Shown piece after piece: positions 54,978-63,408 of a stretch of DNA of 64,000 nucleotides. Source of the DNA: Nonomuraea sp. SYSU D8015. Its GTDB lineage: Bacteria > Actinomycetota > Actinomycetes > Streptosporangiales > Streptosporangiaceae. Made by a program: the position numbers and the translations under genes. Under the pieces are notes generated by a model. That model ran no database searches and was not told where the DNA came from. It saw only the letters and a program-made list of their open reading frames with translations. Positions within the stretch are counted from its first letter, which is position 1; every line of letters begins with the position of its first letter. The stretch spans positions 992,001-1,056,000 of the forward strand of contig NZ_VJYI01000002.1 in assembly GCF_008065375.1 (NCBI RefSeq), in the 5' to 3' direction.

Positions 54978-56036
54978 TTACCTGGTGCGGTGCGCGAGCT
55001 GGTCGGCCAGCACGCCCAGCGCGCTCGCGGCCTCCGGCTTGATCTGCGCCTCTGCCAGGGCCGTCGTGGCCTCGCGCACCCGTTGTCCGATCATTTCCTC
55101 CACCCGCGCGACCGCTCCGGTGTCGCGCAGGATCTGGCGCAGCTCTTCGGCGCGCTCCTCGGTCAGCTCCGGATCGCCGTGCCAGCGCCGGAGATGCGCA
55201 CGCTGTGCAGGCGAGGCGTGTCGCACGGCGTGTGCGATCAGCACCGTGTGCTTGCCCTCGCGCAGGTCGTCGAGCGCCGACTTGCCGGTCTCCGCCGCCG
55301 AGCCGAACGTGCCGAGCAGGTCGTCGCGCAGCTGGAACGCCTCGCCCAGCGGCAGGCCGAAGCGTGAGTACGCGTTCAGCAGCTCGAGGGAGGCGCCGGC
55401 CAGCGCGCCGCCGATCTGCAGCGGCCGCTCCACGGTGTATTTGGCGGTCTTGAAGCGGATGACCGTCAGCGCCTCGTCCACGGTCGCGCCGGCGCGGAGC
55501 TGGGCCAGCATGTCGAGGTATTGGCCGCTGATCACCTCGGTGCGCATCGCGTCGAAGATGTGGTGCGCGACCCGCAGCCGCAACGGGTCCACCCCGCACG
55601 ACGACAGCATCGCGTCCGACCAGGCCAGGCTCAGCGTGCCGAGCAGGATGCCGCCCACGTGGCCGAACGCCTCCGCGCCCGGCCGGTCGTAGAGCCTCGC
55701 CAGGTCTTTGTGCACGGTCGCGCGCCCGCGGCGCAGCTCGCTGCCGTCCATGATGTCGTCGTGGATGAGGAGCCCGGCGTGGCACAACTCGAGGGCGGCG
55801 GCGGCCTTGATGATCTCCTCACAGTCGTCGCCGCCGGCCCCGCGCCAGCCCCAGTAGCACAGCTGCGGCCGGATGCGTTTGCCGCCGCCGAGGACGAAGT
55901 CGTTCAGCACCTGGTACGCGGCCTCGACGTCGGGATCGGAAACAGGAGCGCGCCAGGCTTCGAGGAAACCGGTCAAGTGCTGATCAATGCGGGAGGCAAG
56001 GTGGTGGGGGTGGTGCTGAGGGAAGCTCACCGGCAT
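54978..56036 (-). CDS. Polyprenyl (trans-isoprenyl) diphosphate synthase
   Basis: 352 residues of the all-alpha prenyltransferase class. FARM DDIMD at 93-97 (GLLIHDDIMDGSELRRG), GGGKRIRPQL, KTAKYTVERPLQIGGALAG and second Asp-rich QLRDDLLGTFG are present. It would supply FPP (or longer) to the geosmin synthase in the same operon. N-terminus is only ~30 residues before the fold and lacks the long disordered arm seen in known encapsulin-2 polyprenyl cargo. Start 56036 after AAGGAG. First gene of the operon. Confidence 0.92.
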   Translation of the reverse strand: MPVSFPQHHPHHLASRIDQHLTGFLEAWRAPVSDPDVEAAYQVLNDFVLGGGKRIRPQLCYWGWRGAGGDDCEEIIKAAAALELCHAGLLIHDDIMDGSELRRGRATVHKDLARLYDRPGAEAFGHVGGILLGTLSLAWSDAMLSSCGVDPLRLRVAHHIFDAMRTEVISGQYLDMLAQLRAGATVDEALTVIRFKTAKYTVERPLQIGGALAGASLELLNAYSRFGLPLGEAFQLRDDLLGTFGSAAETGKSALDDLREGKHTVLIAHAVRHASPAQRAHLRRWHGDPELTEERAEELRQILRDTGAVARVEEMIGQRVREATTALAEAQIKPEAASALGVLADQLAHRTR

Positions 56037-56199
56037 TCGCACGGCTCCTTCTGTCAGTCCGTCACTACCCATAGTTACTCATTGAATACCGAGTGTGTAA
56101 AGTTCTTTTGAACCTCCGGTCGCTTTCGCCACGGCGGTCCCAAGGGCCGGTGACGCCGACGCCGCCGTTTGAGGCCCGGTGTGGGGGTATGCGATCGGC

Positions 56200-57381
56200 A
56201 TGAAGGCAGTCACCTGGCACGGCAAGCGGGACGTGCGGGTCGAGGAAGTGTCCGACCCGGCCGTCAAGGAACCGAACGACGCGGTCATCAAAGTGACCAG
56301 CAGCGGCATCTGCGGCTCCGACCTGCACCTGTACGAGGTGCTCGGCCCCTTCATGGCCGAGGGCGACATCCTGGGCCACGAGCCCATCGGATTCGTCGAG
56401 GAGGTCGGCTCCGCGATCACCAACCTCAAGCCCGGCGACCGTGTGGTCATCCCGTTCAACATCGCCTGTGGTCACTGCCACATGTGCGGCATGGAGCTGT
56501 ACGCCCAGTGCGAGACCACCCAGGTGCGCGAGCAGGGCACCGGCGCCGCCCTGTTCGGCTACACGAGGCTGTACGGCCGGGTGCCCGGCGCCCAGGCGGA
56601 GTACCTGCGGGTGCCGGAGGCCCAGTTCGGCCCGATCAAGGTGCCGGCGGGCCCGCCGGACGAGCGGTTCGTCTACCTGTCGGACGTGCTCCCGTCCGCC
56701 TGGCAGGCCGTCGAGTACGCCGACATCCCCGACGGCGGCAGCGTGGCCGTCTTCGGCCTGGGCCCCATCGGGCAGATGAGCGCCCGCATCGCCCGCCACC
56801 TCGGCTACCGGGTGATCGGCGTGGACGGGGTGATGGCGCGCCTGGAGATGGCCCGCCGCCACGGCATCGAGGTGATCGACGCCAGTGAGGTCTACAACGT
56901 GCCGGAGGAGATCAGGCACCGGACGATGGGCCGCGGCACGGATTCGGTCATCGACGCGGTCGGCATGGAGGCGCACGGCTCGCCCGCCGCCAAGCTCGCC
57001 CAGACGCTCACCGGCCTGCTGCCCGACAAGGTGGCCGCCCCGCTCATGTCGACGGCGGGCGTGGACCGGTTGAAGGCGCTCAACCAGGCCATCGACTCCG
57101 TCCGCCGGGGCGGCGTGATCTCCCTCATCGGGGTCTACGGCGGCATGACGGATCCGCTGCCGATGCTGCGCATGTTCGACAAGGGCATCACGCTGCGCAT
57201 GGGGCAGGCCCACGTCCGGCGGTGGACCAGCCAGTTGATGCCGCTGGTGACCGACGACGCCGACCCGCTCGGCGTCATGGACCTCACCACGCACCGGATG
57301 CCGCTCGACCAGGCGCCGAGGGCATACGAGATGTTCCAGAAGAAAGCCGACGGAGCCGTCAAGATCCTCCTCCAGCCGTAA
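56200..57381 (+). CDS. Zinc-dependent alcohol dehydrogenase (glutathione-independent formaldehyde dehydrogenase-like)
   Basis: 393 residues, MDR fold. MKAVTWHGKRDVRVEEVSDP, catalytic zinc ligands in GICGSDLH and GHEPIGFVEEVG, structural-zinc cysteines in NIACGHCHMCG, and Rossmann VFGLGPIGQMSARIARHLGYRVIGVD. The long middle insertion and total length fit the formaldehyde dehydrogenase-like/threonine-dehydrogenase-like branch. Divergent from the terpenoid operon (160 bases between). Substrate unknown. Confidence 0.87.
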   Translation: MKAVTWHGKRDVRVEEVSDPAVKEPNDAVIKVTSSGICGSDLHLYEVLGPFMAEGDILGHEPIGFVEEVGSAITNLKPGDRVVIPFNIACGHCHMCGMELYAQCETTQVREQGTGAALFGYTRLYGRVPGAQAEYLRVPEAQFGPIKVPAGPPDERFVYLSDVLPSAWQAVEYADIPDGGSVAVFGLGPIGQMSARIARHLGYRVIGVDGVMARLEMARRHGIEVIDASEVYNVPEEIRHRTMGRGTDSVIDAVGMEAHGSPAAKLAQTLTGLLPDKVAAPLMSTAGVDRLKALNQAIDSVRRGGVISLIGVYGGMTDPLPMLRMFDKGITLRMGQAHVRRWTSQLMPLVTDDADPLGVMDLTTHRMPLDQAPRAYEMFQKKADGAVKILLQP

Positions 57382-57424
57382 CCGGTCTGGTTTCGCAGGT
57401 GAGAGAGCGGGCAGCGGAGCTGTC

Positions 57425-58474
57425 ATGAGAGTCGTTGTGGTGGGGGCCACTGGGAACGTCGGCACCAGTGTGGTTCGCGCGTTGGCCGCGGACGAGAGCG
57501 TCAGCTCGATCGTGGGAGTCGCACGCCGGTTGCCCGGGTGGCGGATCGACCGCACTGACTGGCGGCAGGCCGACGTGGCCTCCTCCGACCTGACCCGGAT
57601 CTTCGACGGCGCCGACGTCGTGGTGCACCTGGCGTGGCTGTTCCAGCCCACCAGGGACCCCGCGACCACCTGGCGGGCCAACGTGCTCGGCAGCATGCGG
57701 GTCTTCCGCGCCGTGGCCGAGGCGGGGGTGCCCGCGCTGATCCACGCATCGTCCGTGGGGGCGTACTCCCCGGGGCCCAAGGACCGGGCGGTGGACGAGA
57801 GCTGGCCCACGCACGGCTGGCCGGGCGCCGCGTACGGGCGGGAGAAGGCGTACGTCGAGCGGGTGCTCGACGTCTTCGAGCACGATCACCGGAGCATCCG
57901 CGTGGTGCGGATGCGGCCGGGGTTCATCTTCCAGCGGGTGGCCGCGACCGAGCAGCGCCGGCTGTTCGGCGGGCCGTTGGTGCCGCGGCGGCTGGTCCGG
58001 CCGGGACGGATCCCGTTCGTGCCGGACATCCCCGGGCTGCGGCTGCAGGTCGTGCACGCGGCGGACGCGGCCGAGGCCTACCGGCTGGCCGTCACCCGGC
58101 CCGTGAAGGGCGCGTTCAACATCGCCGCCGAGCCCGTGCTCGACCCGCACGACCTGGCCGAGCTGCTCGACACCCGTACGGTGGGGGTGCCGCCGGGCCT
58201 GGCGAGGGCGGCCATGGCGGCGGGATGGCACCTGAGGCTGCTGCCTGCCGCGCCGGGCCTGTTCGACATGGTGCTGCGGCTGCCGGTGATGAAGGTGGAG
58301 CGGGCCAGGGAGGTGCTCGGCTGGACGCCGCAGCATTCGTCCCAGGACGCCATCCGCGAGATGATCGCCGGGCTGAACGAGGGCGCCGGCATGGAGACCG
58401 CGCCGCTCGCCCCCGACCGCGGGCCGGTCAGCCGGATCAAGGAGTTCGCCACGGGGGTGGGGGGACGTCCGTAG
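57425..58474 (+). CDS. NAD(P)-dependent epimerase/dehydratase family protein
   Basis: 349 residues. N-terminal Rossmann VVVGATGNVGTSVVRALA with NAD-binding GxxGxxG, then DVVVHLAWLFQPTRDP, IHASSVGAYSPGPKDRAVDESWPTHG with the SDR Tyr in AYGREKAYVERVLDVFE, and RMRPGFIFQR. C-terminal part resembles the substrate domain of SDR-a proteins of actinobacteria. Product and substrate unknown. It follows the dehydrogenase after 43 bases and may share its transcript. Confidence 0.85.
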   Translation: MRVVVVGATGNVGTSVVRALAADESVSSIVGVARRLPGWRIDRTDWRQADVASSDLTRIFDGADVVVHLAWLFQPTRDPATTWRANVLGSMRVFRAVAEAGVPALIHASSVGAYSPGPKDRAVDESWPTHGWPGAAYGREKAYVERVLDVFEHDHRSIRVVRMRPGFIFQRVAATEQRRLFGGPLVPRRLVRPGRIPFVPDIPGLRLQVVHAADAAEAYRLAVTRPVKGAFNIAAEPVLDPHDLAELLDTRTVGVPPGLARAAMAAGWHLRLLPAAPGLFDMVLRLPVMKVERAREVLGWTPQHSSQDAIREMIAGLNEGAGMETAPLAPDRGPVSRIKEFATGVGGRP

Positions 58475-58567
58475 AATTGCGGAGTGTGACTTCCCCTTTG
58501 GTGGGAAGAGGGCACTACGCGAGGTCCTGAGGCGCGGCCTGGTGTCGGCACGACACGGAGGAGCGCC

Positions 58568-58861
58568 ATGGGCCATTTTCCGCGGATCGCCTTTGAGCAG
58601 ATCCATTACCCCAACCCCACTCCCGGGTACGCGGTGTCCCCGGGTTCTGCGCACCCGCGTACCAGGCGAGGTTGGAGGAGGGGCGACGCCACCGGCCCGT
58701 TGAGCGCATCCCCCCGGACGCTGACCGATCAGACCGTGCACGATCTGACCAGGGAGGATGCCCGACGTCGCCTGGGCGCCGAGCATGCACGCGACACTGT
58801 GCGACAGGATCACTACGGTTGGCTAGCCACATCGGAGAGCCTGCAATGCGCACCTTGCTGA
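58568..58861 (+). CDS. Possible small protein upstream of anti-sigma ATPase
   Basis: 97 residues beginning MGHFPRIAFEQIHYP directly after the strong ribosome binding site GGAGGAGCGCC. The frame ends 16 bases into the next gene. Composition is compatible with coding (third-position GC high), but the amino-acid pattern, Arg/Pro/Thr-rich, is not distinctive and no family is recognised. Treat as tentative; it could instead be a leader. Confidence 0.35.
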   Translation: MGHFPRIAFEQIHYPNPTPGYAVSPGSAHPRTRRGWRRGDATGPLSASPRTLTDQTVHDLTREDARRRLGAEHARDTVRQDHYGWLATSESLQCAPC

Positions 58862-59316
58862 CCCAGCCCTTCACGCTCCACGACGTCACGAAGCTGCGCC
58901 GGGCGGTGGCGGAGCACGCCGAGAAGTGCGGGCTGAGCGGCCCGAGGCTCGACGACTTCGTCCTGGCCGTGCACGAGAGCGTCGTCAACGCCGTCGAGCA
59001 CGCGGGCGGGTACGGGTACCTCAAGTTGTGGACGGTGAACGGCGTCATCCGCTCCGAGACGACCGATCAGGGGACGGGCATCCCGGACGCGTACGTCGAC
59101 GGCCACTCGCGGCCGTCCGACTTCTCCTACCACGGCAGAGGGATCTACCTCATCCGACGGCTGTGCGACATGGCCGACTTCCACACCGGTCCGCTCGGCA
59201 CCACCGTCCGGCTCACCATGCGGCTGCCCCGGGAGCCCGATCTCGGCACGCGCCGGCACATGAGGCGCATCAGGGTCTCGGCGGGCGGGCACCCGCCCGG
59301 CCGATTCACCGCCTGA
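58846..59316 (+). CDS. ATP-binding anti-sigma-factor-type kinase (RsbW-like)
   Basis: 156 residues of the GHKL ATPase fold: N box ESVVNAVEHAGGYG, G1 DQGTGIPDAYV and G2 GRGIYLIRRLCDMADFH. The N-terminal FTLHDVTKLRRAVAEHAEKCGL is the dimer/sigma-contact region of HATPase_c_2 proteins. It should bind an anti-anti-sigma STAS protein (candidate at 49952) or a sigma factor. ATG 58846 follows GGAGAG; no partner is adjacent. Confidence 0.88.
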   Translation: MRTLLTQPFTLHDVTKLRRAVAEHAEKCGLSGPRLDDFVLAVHESVVNAVEHAGGYGYLKLWTVNGVIRSETTDQGTGIPDAYVDGHSRPSDFSYHGRGIYLIRRLCDMADFHTGPLGTTVRLTMRLPREPDLGTRRHMRRIRVSAGGHPPGRFTA

Positions 59317-59347
59317 CCTGGAGGAGGCGCCGGGTAGGCTCACAGAC

Positions 59348-60247
59348 GTGAGCGGCGAGCGGCTTTCCCCGGGGATCATCTCTCCTGTCCGGCGCATCGG
59401 GCTGCGTGAGTTCGATTTCGAGCGGCAGGTCGCCGTCATGGCCATCGTCAACAGGACCCCCAATTCCTTCCACGACCAGGGGAGCACGTTCGCGCTGGAC
59501 AGCGCGGTGGCGGCGGCCAAGAGGGCCGTGGACGACGGGGCCGACTGGGTGGACATCGGCGGGTTCGCCTTCAGCGCCGCCCAGGCGCAGATCGGCGTGG
59601 CCGAGGAGATCGACCGCGTCGTCCCCGTCATCGCCGAAGTCCGGGCCGTCACCGACGCCGTGATCTCGGTCGACACCCACCGGCCCGAGGTGGCGAGGGC
59701 CGCCGTCGAGGCCGGCGCCGACGTCATCAACGACACCAACGGCCTGCGCGAGCCCGGCATCGCCGAGGTCGCCGCGGCCACCGGCGTGAGCGTGGTGGTC
59801 ACCCACAGCCTCGGCGGACCGGGCCGCCGCGTCTTCCGGCCGAGTTACGCCGACGTGGTCTCCGAGGTCGCGGACTTCCTGCGCGAGCGGGTGGCGTTCG
59901 CGCTGAAGGCCGGGATCGCCGCCGAGAAGATCATCATCGATCCGGGGCACGACCTCAACAAGAACACCTTCCACTCCCTGGAGCTGACGCGCCGGCTGGA
60001 GGAGATCACCTCGATCGGCTATCCGACGCTGGTGGCGCTGTCCAACAAGGACTTCATCGGGGAGACGCTCGACCGTCCGCAGGGGGAGCGGAAGGAGGGC
60101 ACGATCGCCGCCAACGTCGTCTCCATCCTCAAGGGCGCCCGCATCCTCCGGGTGCACGACGTGTCCGCGACGGTCGCGTCCGTACGCATGACGGAGGCCG
60201 TGCTCGGCTGGCGCGGCCCGATCGCCCCTAGTCACAACCTGGCCTGA
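59348..60247 (+). CDS. folP: Dihydropteroate synthase-like protein, FolP2 type
   Basis: 299 residues. MAIVNRTPNSFHDQGSTF replaces the canonical IVNVTPDSF block, and DWVDIGGFAFSAA replaces DIGGESTRP; ISVDTHRPEVARAAVEAGADVINDTNG, IIIDPGHDLNKNTFHSLEL and LVALSNKDFIGETLD follow. This is the actinobacterial FolP2 branch, whose mycobacterial member does not complement DHPS activity (known), so the exact role is open. GTG at 59348. The upstream spacing has GGAGGAGG but distant. Confidence 0.9.
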   Translation: MSGERLSPGIISPVRRIGLREFDFERQVAVMAIVNRTPNSFHDQGSTFALDSAVAAAKRAVDDGADWVDIGGFAFSAAQAQIGVAEEIDRVVPVIAEVRAVTDAVISVDTHRPEVARAAVEAGADVINDTNGLREPGIAEVAAATGVSVVVTHSLGGPGRRVFRPSYADVVSEVADFLRERVAFALKAGIAAEKIIIDPGHDLNKNTFHSLELTRRLEEITSIGYPTLVALSNKDFIGETLDRPQGERKEGTIAANVVSILKGARILRVHDVSATVASVRMTEAVLGWRGPIAPSHNLA

Positions 60248-60258
60248 GAGGAGATGAG

Positions 60259-60657
60259 GTGACGGACCGCAAGCCGCCGGGCCTGCCGTTCGAGAGCTGG
60301 ATCGACCGGCAGATCCGCGAGGCGACGGAGCGAGGCGAGTTCGACGATCTGCCGGGCGCCGGCAAGCCGCTGAAGTGGCTGGACCGGCCGGACGACGAGA
60401 TGGCCTGGATCAAGCAGAAGGTCGAGAGCGAAGGGCTCGCGATGCCGCTGCCGCCGACGCTGGCGCTGCGCAAGCAGGCTGAGGAGGCGCTGGCCGAGGC
60501 ACGCGGGGCGCGCTCGGAGACCGAGGTGCGGCAGATCGTCGAGGACGTCAACCACAAGATCCGCGAGGCGATCAGGACGGGGTTGCCGGGGCCGCCGCTC
60601 AACCTGATGCCCTTCGACGTGGACGAGATCGTGTCGGAGTGGCGCAGGGCGCGATGA
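60259..60657 (+). CDS. DUF1992 (DnaJ-C28-like) protein
   Basis: 132 residues. FESWIDRQIREATERGEFDDLPGAGKPLKWLDRP is the DUF1992 signature, with PPTLALRKQAEEAL and NHKIREAIRTGLPGPPLNLMPFDVDEIVSEW following. Found widely in bacteria; function unknown, sometimes attached to J domains. GTG start at 60259 with GAGAGGAGATGAG; 11 bases behind folP, so probably in one transcript. Confidence 0.9.
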   Translation: MTDRKPPGLPFESWIDRQIREATERGEFDDLPGAGKPLKWLDRPDDEMAWIKQKVESEGLAMPLPPTLALRKQAEEALAEARGARSETEVRQIVEDVNHKIREAIRTGLPGPPLNLMPFDVDEIVSEWRRAR

Positions 60658-60660
60658 GAG

Positions 60661-60694
60661 AAGGGGCCCGGGCGGCAGGCCCGGACCCCTTCCC
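60661..60694 (+). terminator. Terminator after folP-DUF1992
   Basis: AAGGGGCCCGGGC (60661-60673) pairs with GCCCGGACCCCTT (60679-60691) with one mismatch around a 5-base loop. It starts 3 bases after the DUF1992 stop and separates the convergent cellulase. Confidence 0.85.
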
Positions 60695-60708
60695 AGTGGA
60701 GCCGAGGG

Positions 60709-60761
60709 ACCCGGGTCAGGCGGGCCCCTCTCCGGCCGGTGAGCCACCCGGGTCAGGCGGG
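60709..60761. repeat. Short direct repeat downstream of GH6 gene
   Basis: ACCCGGGTCAGGCGGG occurs at 60709-60724 and 60746-60761, spaced 37 bases, in the gap between convergent genes. Meaning unknown. Confidence 0.7.
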
Positions 60762-60783
60762 TGACTCATCGACCGGCCGTCTC

Positions 60784-63138
60784 TCAGTTGATCGGCGGGT
60801 AGGCGTTCGCCAGCAGCTCGCGGAACTGCGCGGAGAACCACTGTCCCGACAGCGGCGCGTCGGGCAGCGCACCCGACATGTTGAACTTGTTGAGGTTGTT
60901 GCCGGTGTACGTCGGGTCGCACATCCGGTCGAACTTCTTGCCCTCGTTGTTCGGGATGTCCTTGCTGGCGCCGTCGGACTCGCCCGGAGGCTTGATCCAG
61001 ACGTAGGCGTCGAAGCCGGCGGGGACGTTGGTGGTGGGCCGCGTGCCCATGCCCGCGCCCTTCTGGTTGCACCAGTTGCCGGCGTGGATGCGGCGGTCGA
61101 CACGTGACTGGTCGACGAACTGGTTGACCTCCGTCGCGGTGCTCGGTCCGGCTGGGCGGGCGCTGCCGCCCCAGCCGTTGCGCGAGGTGTCGATCAGCAT
61201 GCCGAGCCCCGAGCGGAAGCCCTTGGCGATCAGCCGCCTGCGCAGCTCGGTCGCGAAGGTCTGCTCGTCGATGTACCAGTTCCAGTCCACCCAGTTGGAC
61301 TGCCGGACCGGGGTGTTGTTGGGGCCCACCGTGGTGTTGACGGTGAAGTGCGGCTCGGTCGTGGCCGAGTAGTTGGCGGTGTTGACGATGAAACCGTCCA
61401 CGCTGTCCACGCCCGCGGTGGTGCCGGCGACGACTTCGTGGAAGAGGTCGACCGCGGGCTGGAAGTTCGAGTCCCAGCCGAGCCAGGCGTGGTGGGCGGC
61501 GTCGATGTAGGTGTAGACGTTCCGGATGGCGTGCAGCTGGTTCAGCGCGTACCGGACGCCGTCCCGGTAGCCGCCGGGACCGTTGGCCTCGCGGCACTTC
61601 TCGAAGGCGTTGAGGTTGGTGACCAGGTTCGGCAGCGAGTCGGGCTCGATGATCGTGACGATGCGCAGATTGGCGTACTTGGCGTCGCGCATGATGGCCG
61701 CGATCGGGTCGATGTACTCGGTCTTGTAGCGGTTGAACCCGTTCTCGGCGATGAGCAGCTCACCGCTGGAGGCCAGCGCCGAGCAGTCGCGGTTGGGCAG
61801 GTTGTAGATGACGACCTGGATGGTCAGCGGGGCGGAGCCGTTGGCGGCGTCCTGCCGGACGGCCTCGTCCAGATGGGCCCGCAGGCCCATGGCCTCGGCG
61901 TTGCCGGCGATGGCGGCGATGCGGTCCATCCAGACGGCCGTGGAGGTGTTGGCCACCGCGGAGCCGCCCGGCTCGGCCGCGGCCTTGGCCGACCAGTTGG
62001 GGTTCACGTAGCCGGTGGCGCCGGCGTACGGGTTCTCGACGTGGGTCGGGTTGGTGCCGCCGTCGTCGTCGGCCTCGGTGGCGGTGACCGTCCGCGAGGT
62101 CAGCCCGGTGGAGGCGACCGTGATGTCCCTGCTGCCGTTGGTGTTGTCGGAGTCCTGTGCGGCGGCCAGGGTCACCGTCTGCGCGGTGTTCCAGGTGGTC
62201 GTGCCGAACGTGAGGCTCCCGCCGGAGGACACGGTGATGTTGGTGTCGCCGCTGCCGGCGGTCGAGGTGACGGTCACGTTGCCGGAGGGCTGGGTGGCCA
62301 GCTTCACCGTGTACGTGGCCGTGCCGCCTTCGGGCACGGTCACCGCGGTCGGCGTCACGATGATCGACTGCTCCTGGACCGCGTCGTCGTCCACCTCGGT
62401 GGCATTGACCGTGGCGCCGGTGACACCGTTGCCGCCGACGCTGAAGGCGGCCGTTCCCGCGGTCGTGTCGGAGTCCTGGGCCGCGGCCAGGGTCACGGTC
62501 TGCGCGGTGTTCCAGTCGTTCGGCGTGAAGGTCAGCGAGGCGCCGGAGCTGACGGTCAGGTCCGTGTCACCGCTGGTCCGCGCGGTGGTGACGGTCACGT
62601 TCGAGCTCGGCGCGGACGACAGCCTGGCGGTGAAGGTGGCCGTGCCGCCCTCGTTGACCGCGACCGAGCTGGCCGACAGCACCACGGACGGCGTCGTCGG
62701 GTTGCCGCCGCAGGTGACGCCGTTGACGCTGAACGAGGTCGGGTTGGGGTTGCTGCCCGTCCAGGTGCCGTTGAAGCCCATGGTGATGGAGGCGCCCGTC
62801 GCCAGGCTGCCGTTGTACGGCATGTTCGTCCCGGTCATCCGGGTGCCGGACTGGGTCCAGTTCGCGCCCCAGCCGCTGGGGGTGTACCTCTGGCCGGTGG
62901 TCGGGAAGTCGAAGGCCAGCGTCCACGAGCTGATCGGGTCGCCGGTGTTCTTCAGCGTGATGTTCGCGGTGAAACCGCCCTGACCCGGGCTGCTCGTCCA
63001 CGAGTTGGCAGAGTAGGTCACGTCGCAGGCGACCGCGGCGCTGGCGGCCGTGCTCTGGCCGACCACGAGCCCTAAGGCCGCGACACTCGCGGCGGTCACG
63101 GTCACGGCCCATTTGCGGAGGCCGCGTTGGAGTCTCAC
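60784..63138 (-). CDS. Secreted GH6 cellobiohydrolase with CBM2 and two Calx-beta-like modules
   Basis: 784 residues. Signal peptide ends near SAA at ~35. CBM2 (~36-145) with VTYSANSWTSSPGQGGFTANITLKN and surface Trp residues; two ~95-residue modules (SVAVNEGGTATFTARLS, then TAVTVPEGGTATYTVKLA; each ends TVTLAAAQDSD) of Calx-beta type; then GH6 (~375-784) with NLPNRDCSALASSGE, IIEPDSLPNLVTN (catalytic Asp) and HAGNWCNQKGAGMG, and a disulfide-bonded loop set. Acts as exo-cellulase on crystalline cellulose. Divergent from another CBM2 gene under CelR boxes. Confidence 0.95.
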   Translation of the reverse strand: MRLQRGLRKWAVTVTAASVAALGLVVGQSTAASAAVACDVTYSANSWTSSPGQGGFTANITLKNTGDPISSWTLAFDFPTTGQRYTPSGWGANWTQSGTRMTGTNMPYNGSLATGASITMGFNGTWTGSNPNPTSFSVNGVTCGGNPTTPSVVLSASSVAVNEGGTATFTARLSSAPSSNVTVTTARTSGDTDLTVSSGASLTFTPNDWNTAQTVTLAAAQDSDTTAGTAAFSVGGNGVTGATVNATEVDDDAVQEQSIIVTPTAVTVPEGGTATYTVKLATQPSGNVTVTSTAGSGDTNITVSSGGSLTFGTTTWNTAQTVTLAAAQDSDNTNGSRDITVASTGLTSRTVTATEADDDGGTNPTHVENPYAGATGYVNPNWSAKAAAEPGGSAVANTSTAVWMDRIAAIAGNAEAMGLRAHLDEAVRQDAANGSAPLTIQVVIYNLPNRDCSALASSGELLIAENGFNRYKTEYIDPIAAIMRDAKYANLRIVTIIEPDSLPNLVTNLNAFEKCREANGPGGYRDGVRYALNQLHAIRNVYTYIDAAHHAWLGWDSNFQPAVDLFHEVVAGTTAGVDSVDGFIVNTANYSATTEPHFTVNTTVGPNNTPVRQSNWVDWNWYIDEQTFATELRRRLIAKGFRSGLGMLIDTSRNGWGGSARPAGPSTATEVNQFVDQSRVDRRIHAGNWCNQKGAGMGTRPTTNVPAGFDAYVWIKPPGESDGASKDIPNNEGKKFDRMCDPTYTGNNLNKFNMSGALPDAPLSGQWFSAQFRELLANAYPPIN

Positions 63139-63168
63139 GAGCGATCATCTCCAGTGCTGCTAGATGGC

Positions 63169-63182
63169 TGGGAGCGCTCCCA
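63169..63182. promoter_or_regulatory. CelR-type operator box 1
   Basis: Perfect 14-bp palindrome TGGGAGCGCTCCCA, identical to the Thermobifida fusca CelR consensus. It lies 30 bases upstream of the GH6 gene start, on its promoter side. Cellobiose releases CelR from such sites (known). Confidence 0.93.
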
Positions 63183-63370
63183 TGGTGAGCCGGAGTCGGG
63201 GCGCTGTACAGAGCCCGGTCGTCGGGGAGATGTCCGCCGCCCCGCATGCTCGTTGAATGCCCCGGAACGCCGATGAAACTTTCATCCCGGGCAGCCTGGT
63301 GAGAGGAAACACGGGGGTTACCGAACCGCCATTTCGTTGACATACGCCGAAGGGCACCCACAATCCCGTT
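63183..63370. other. Divergent cellulase promoter region
   Basis: About 190 bases between the two CelR boxes. It is the only non-coding DNA available for the promoters of both secreted enzymes. No convincing -10/-35 pair can be fixed by eye. Confidence 0.5.
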
Positions 63371-63384
63371 TGGGAGCGCTCCCA
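63371..63384. promoter_or_regulatory. CelR-type operator box 2
   Basis: A second perfect TGGGAGCGCTCCCA, 25 bases before the start of the rightward CBM2 gene. Together with box 1 (189 bases between them) each divergent gene has its own site. Confidence 0.93.
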
Positions 63385-63408
63385 CACCCCTACTCCCATG
63401 GAGACCCC

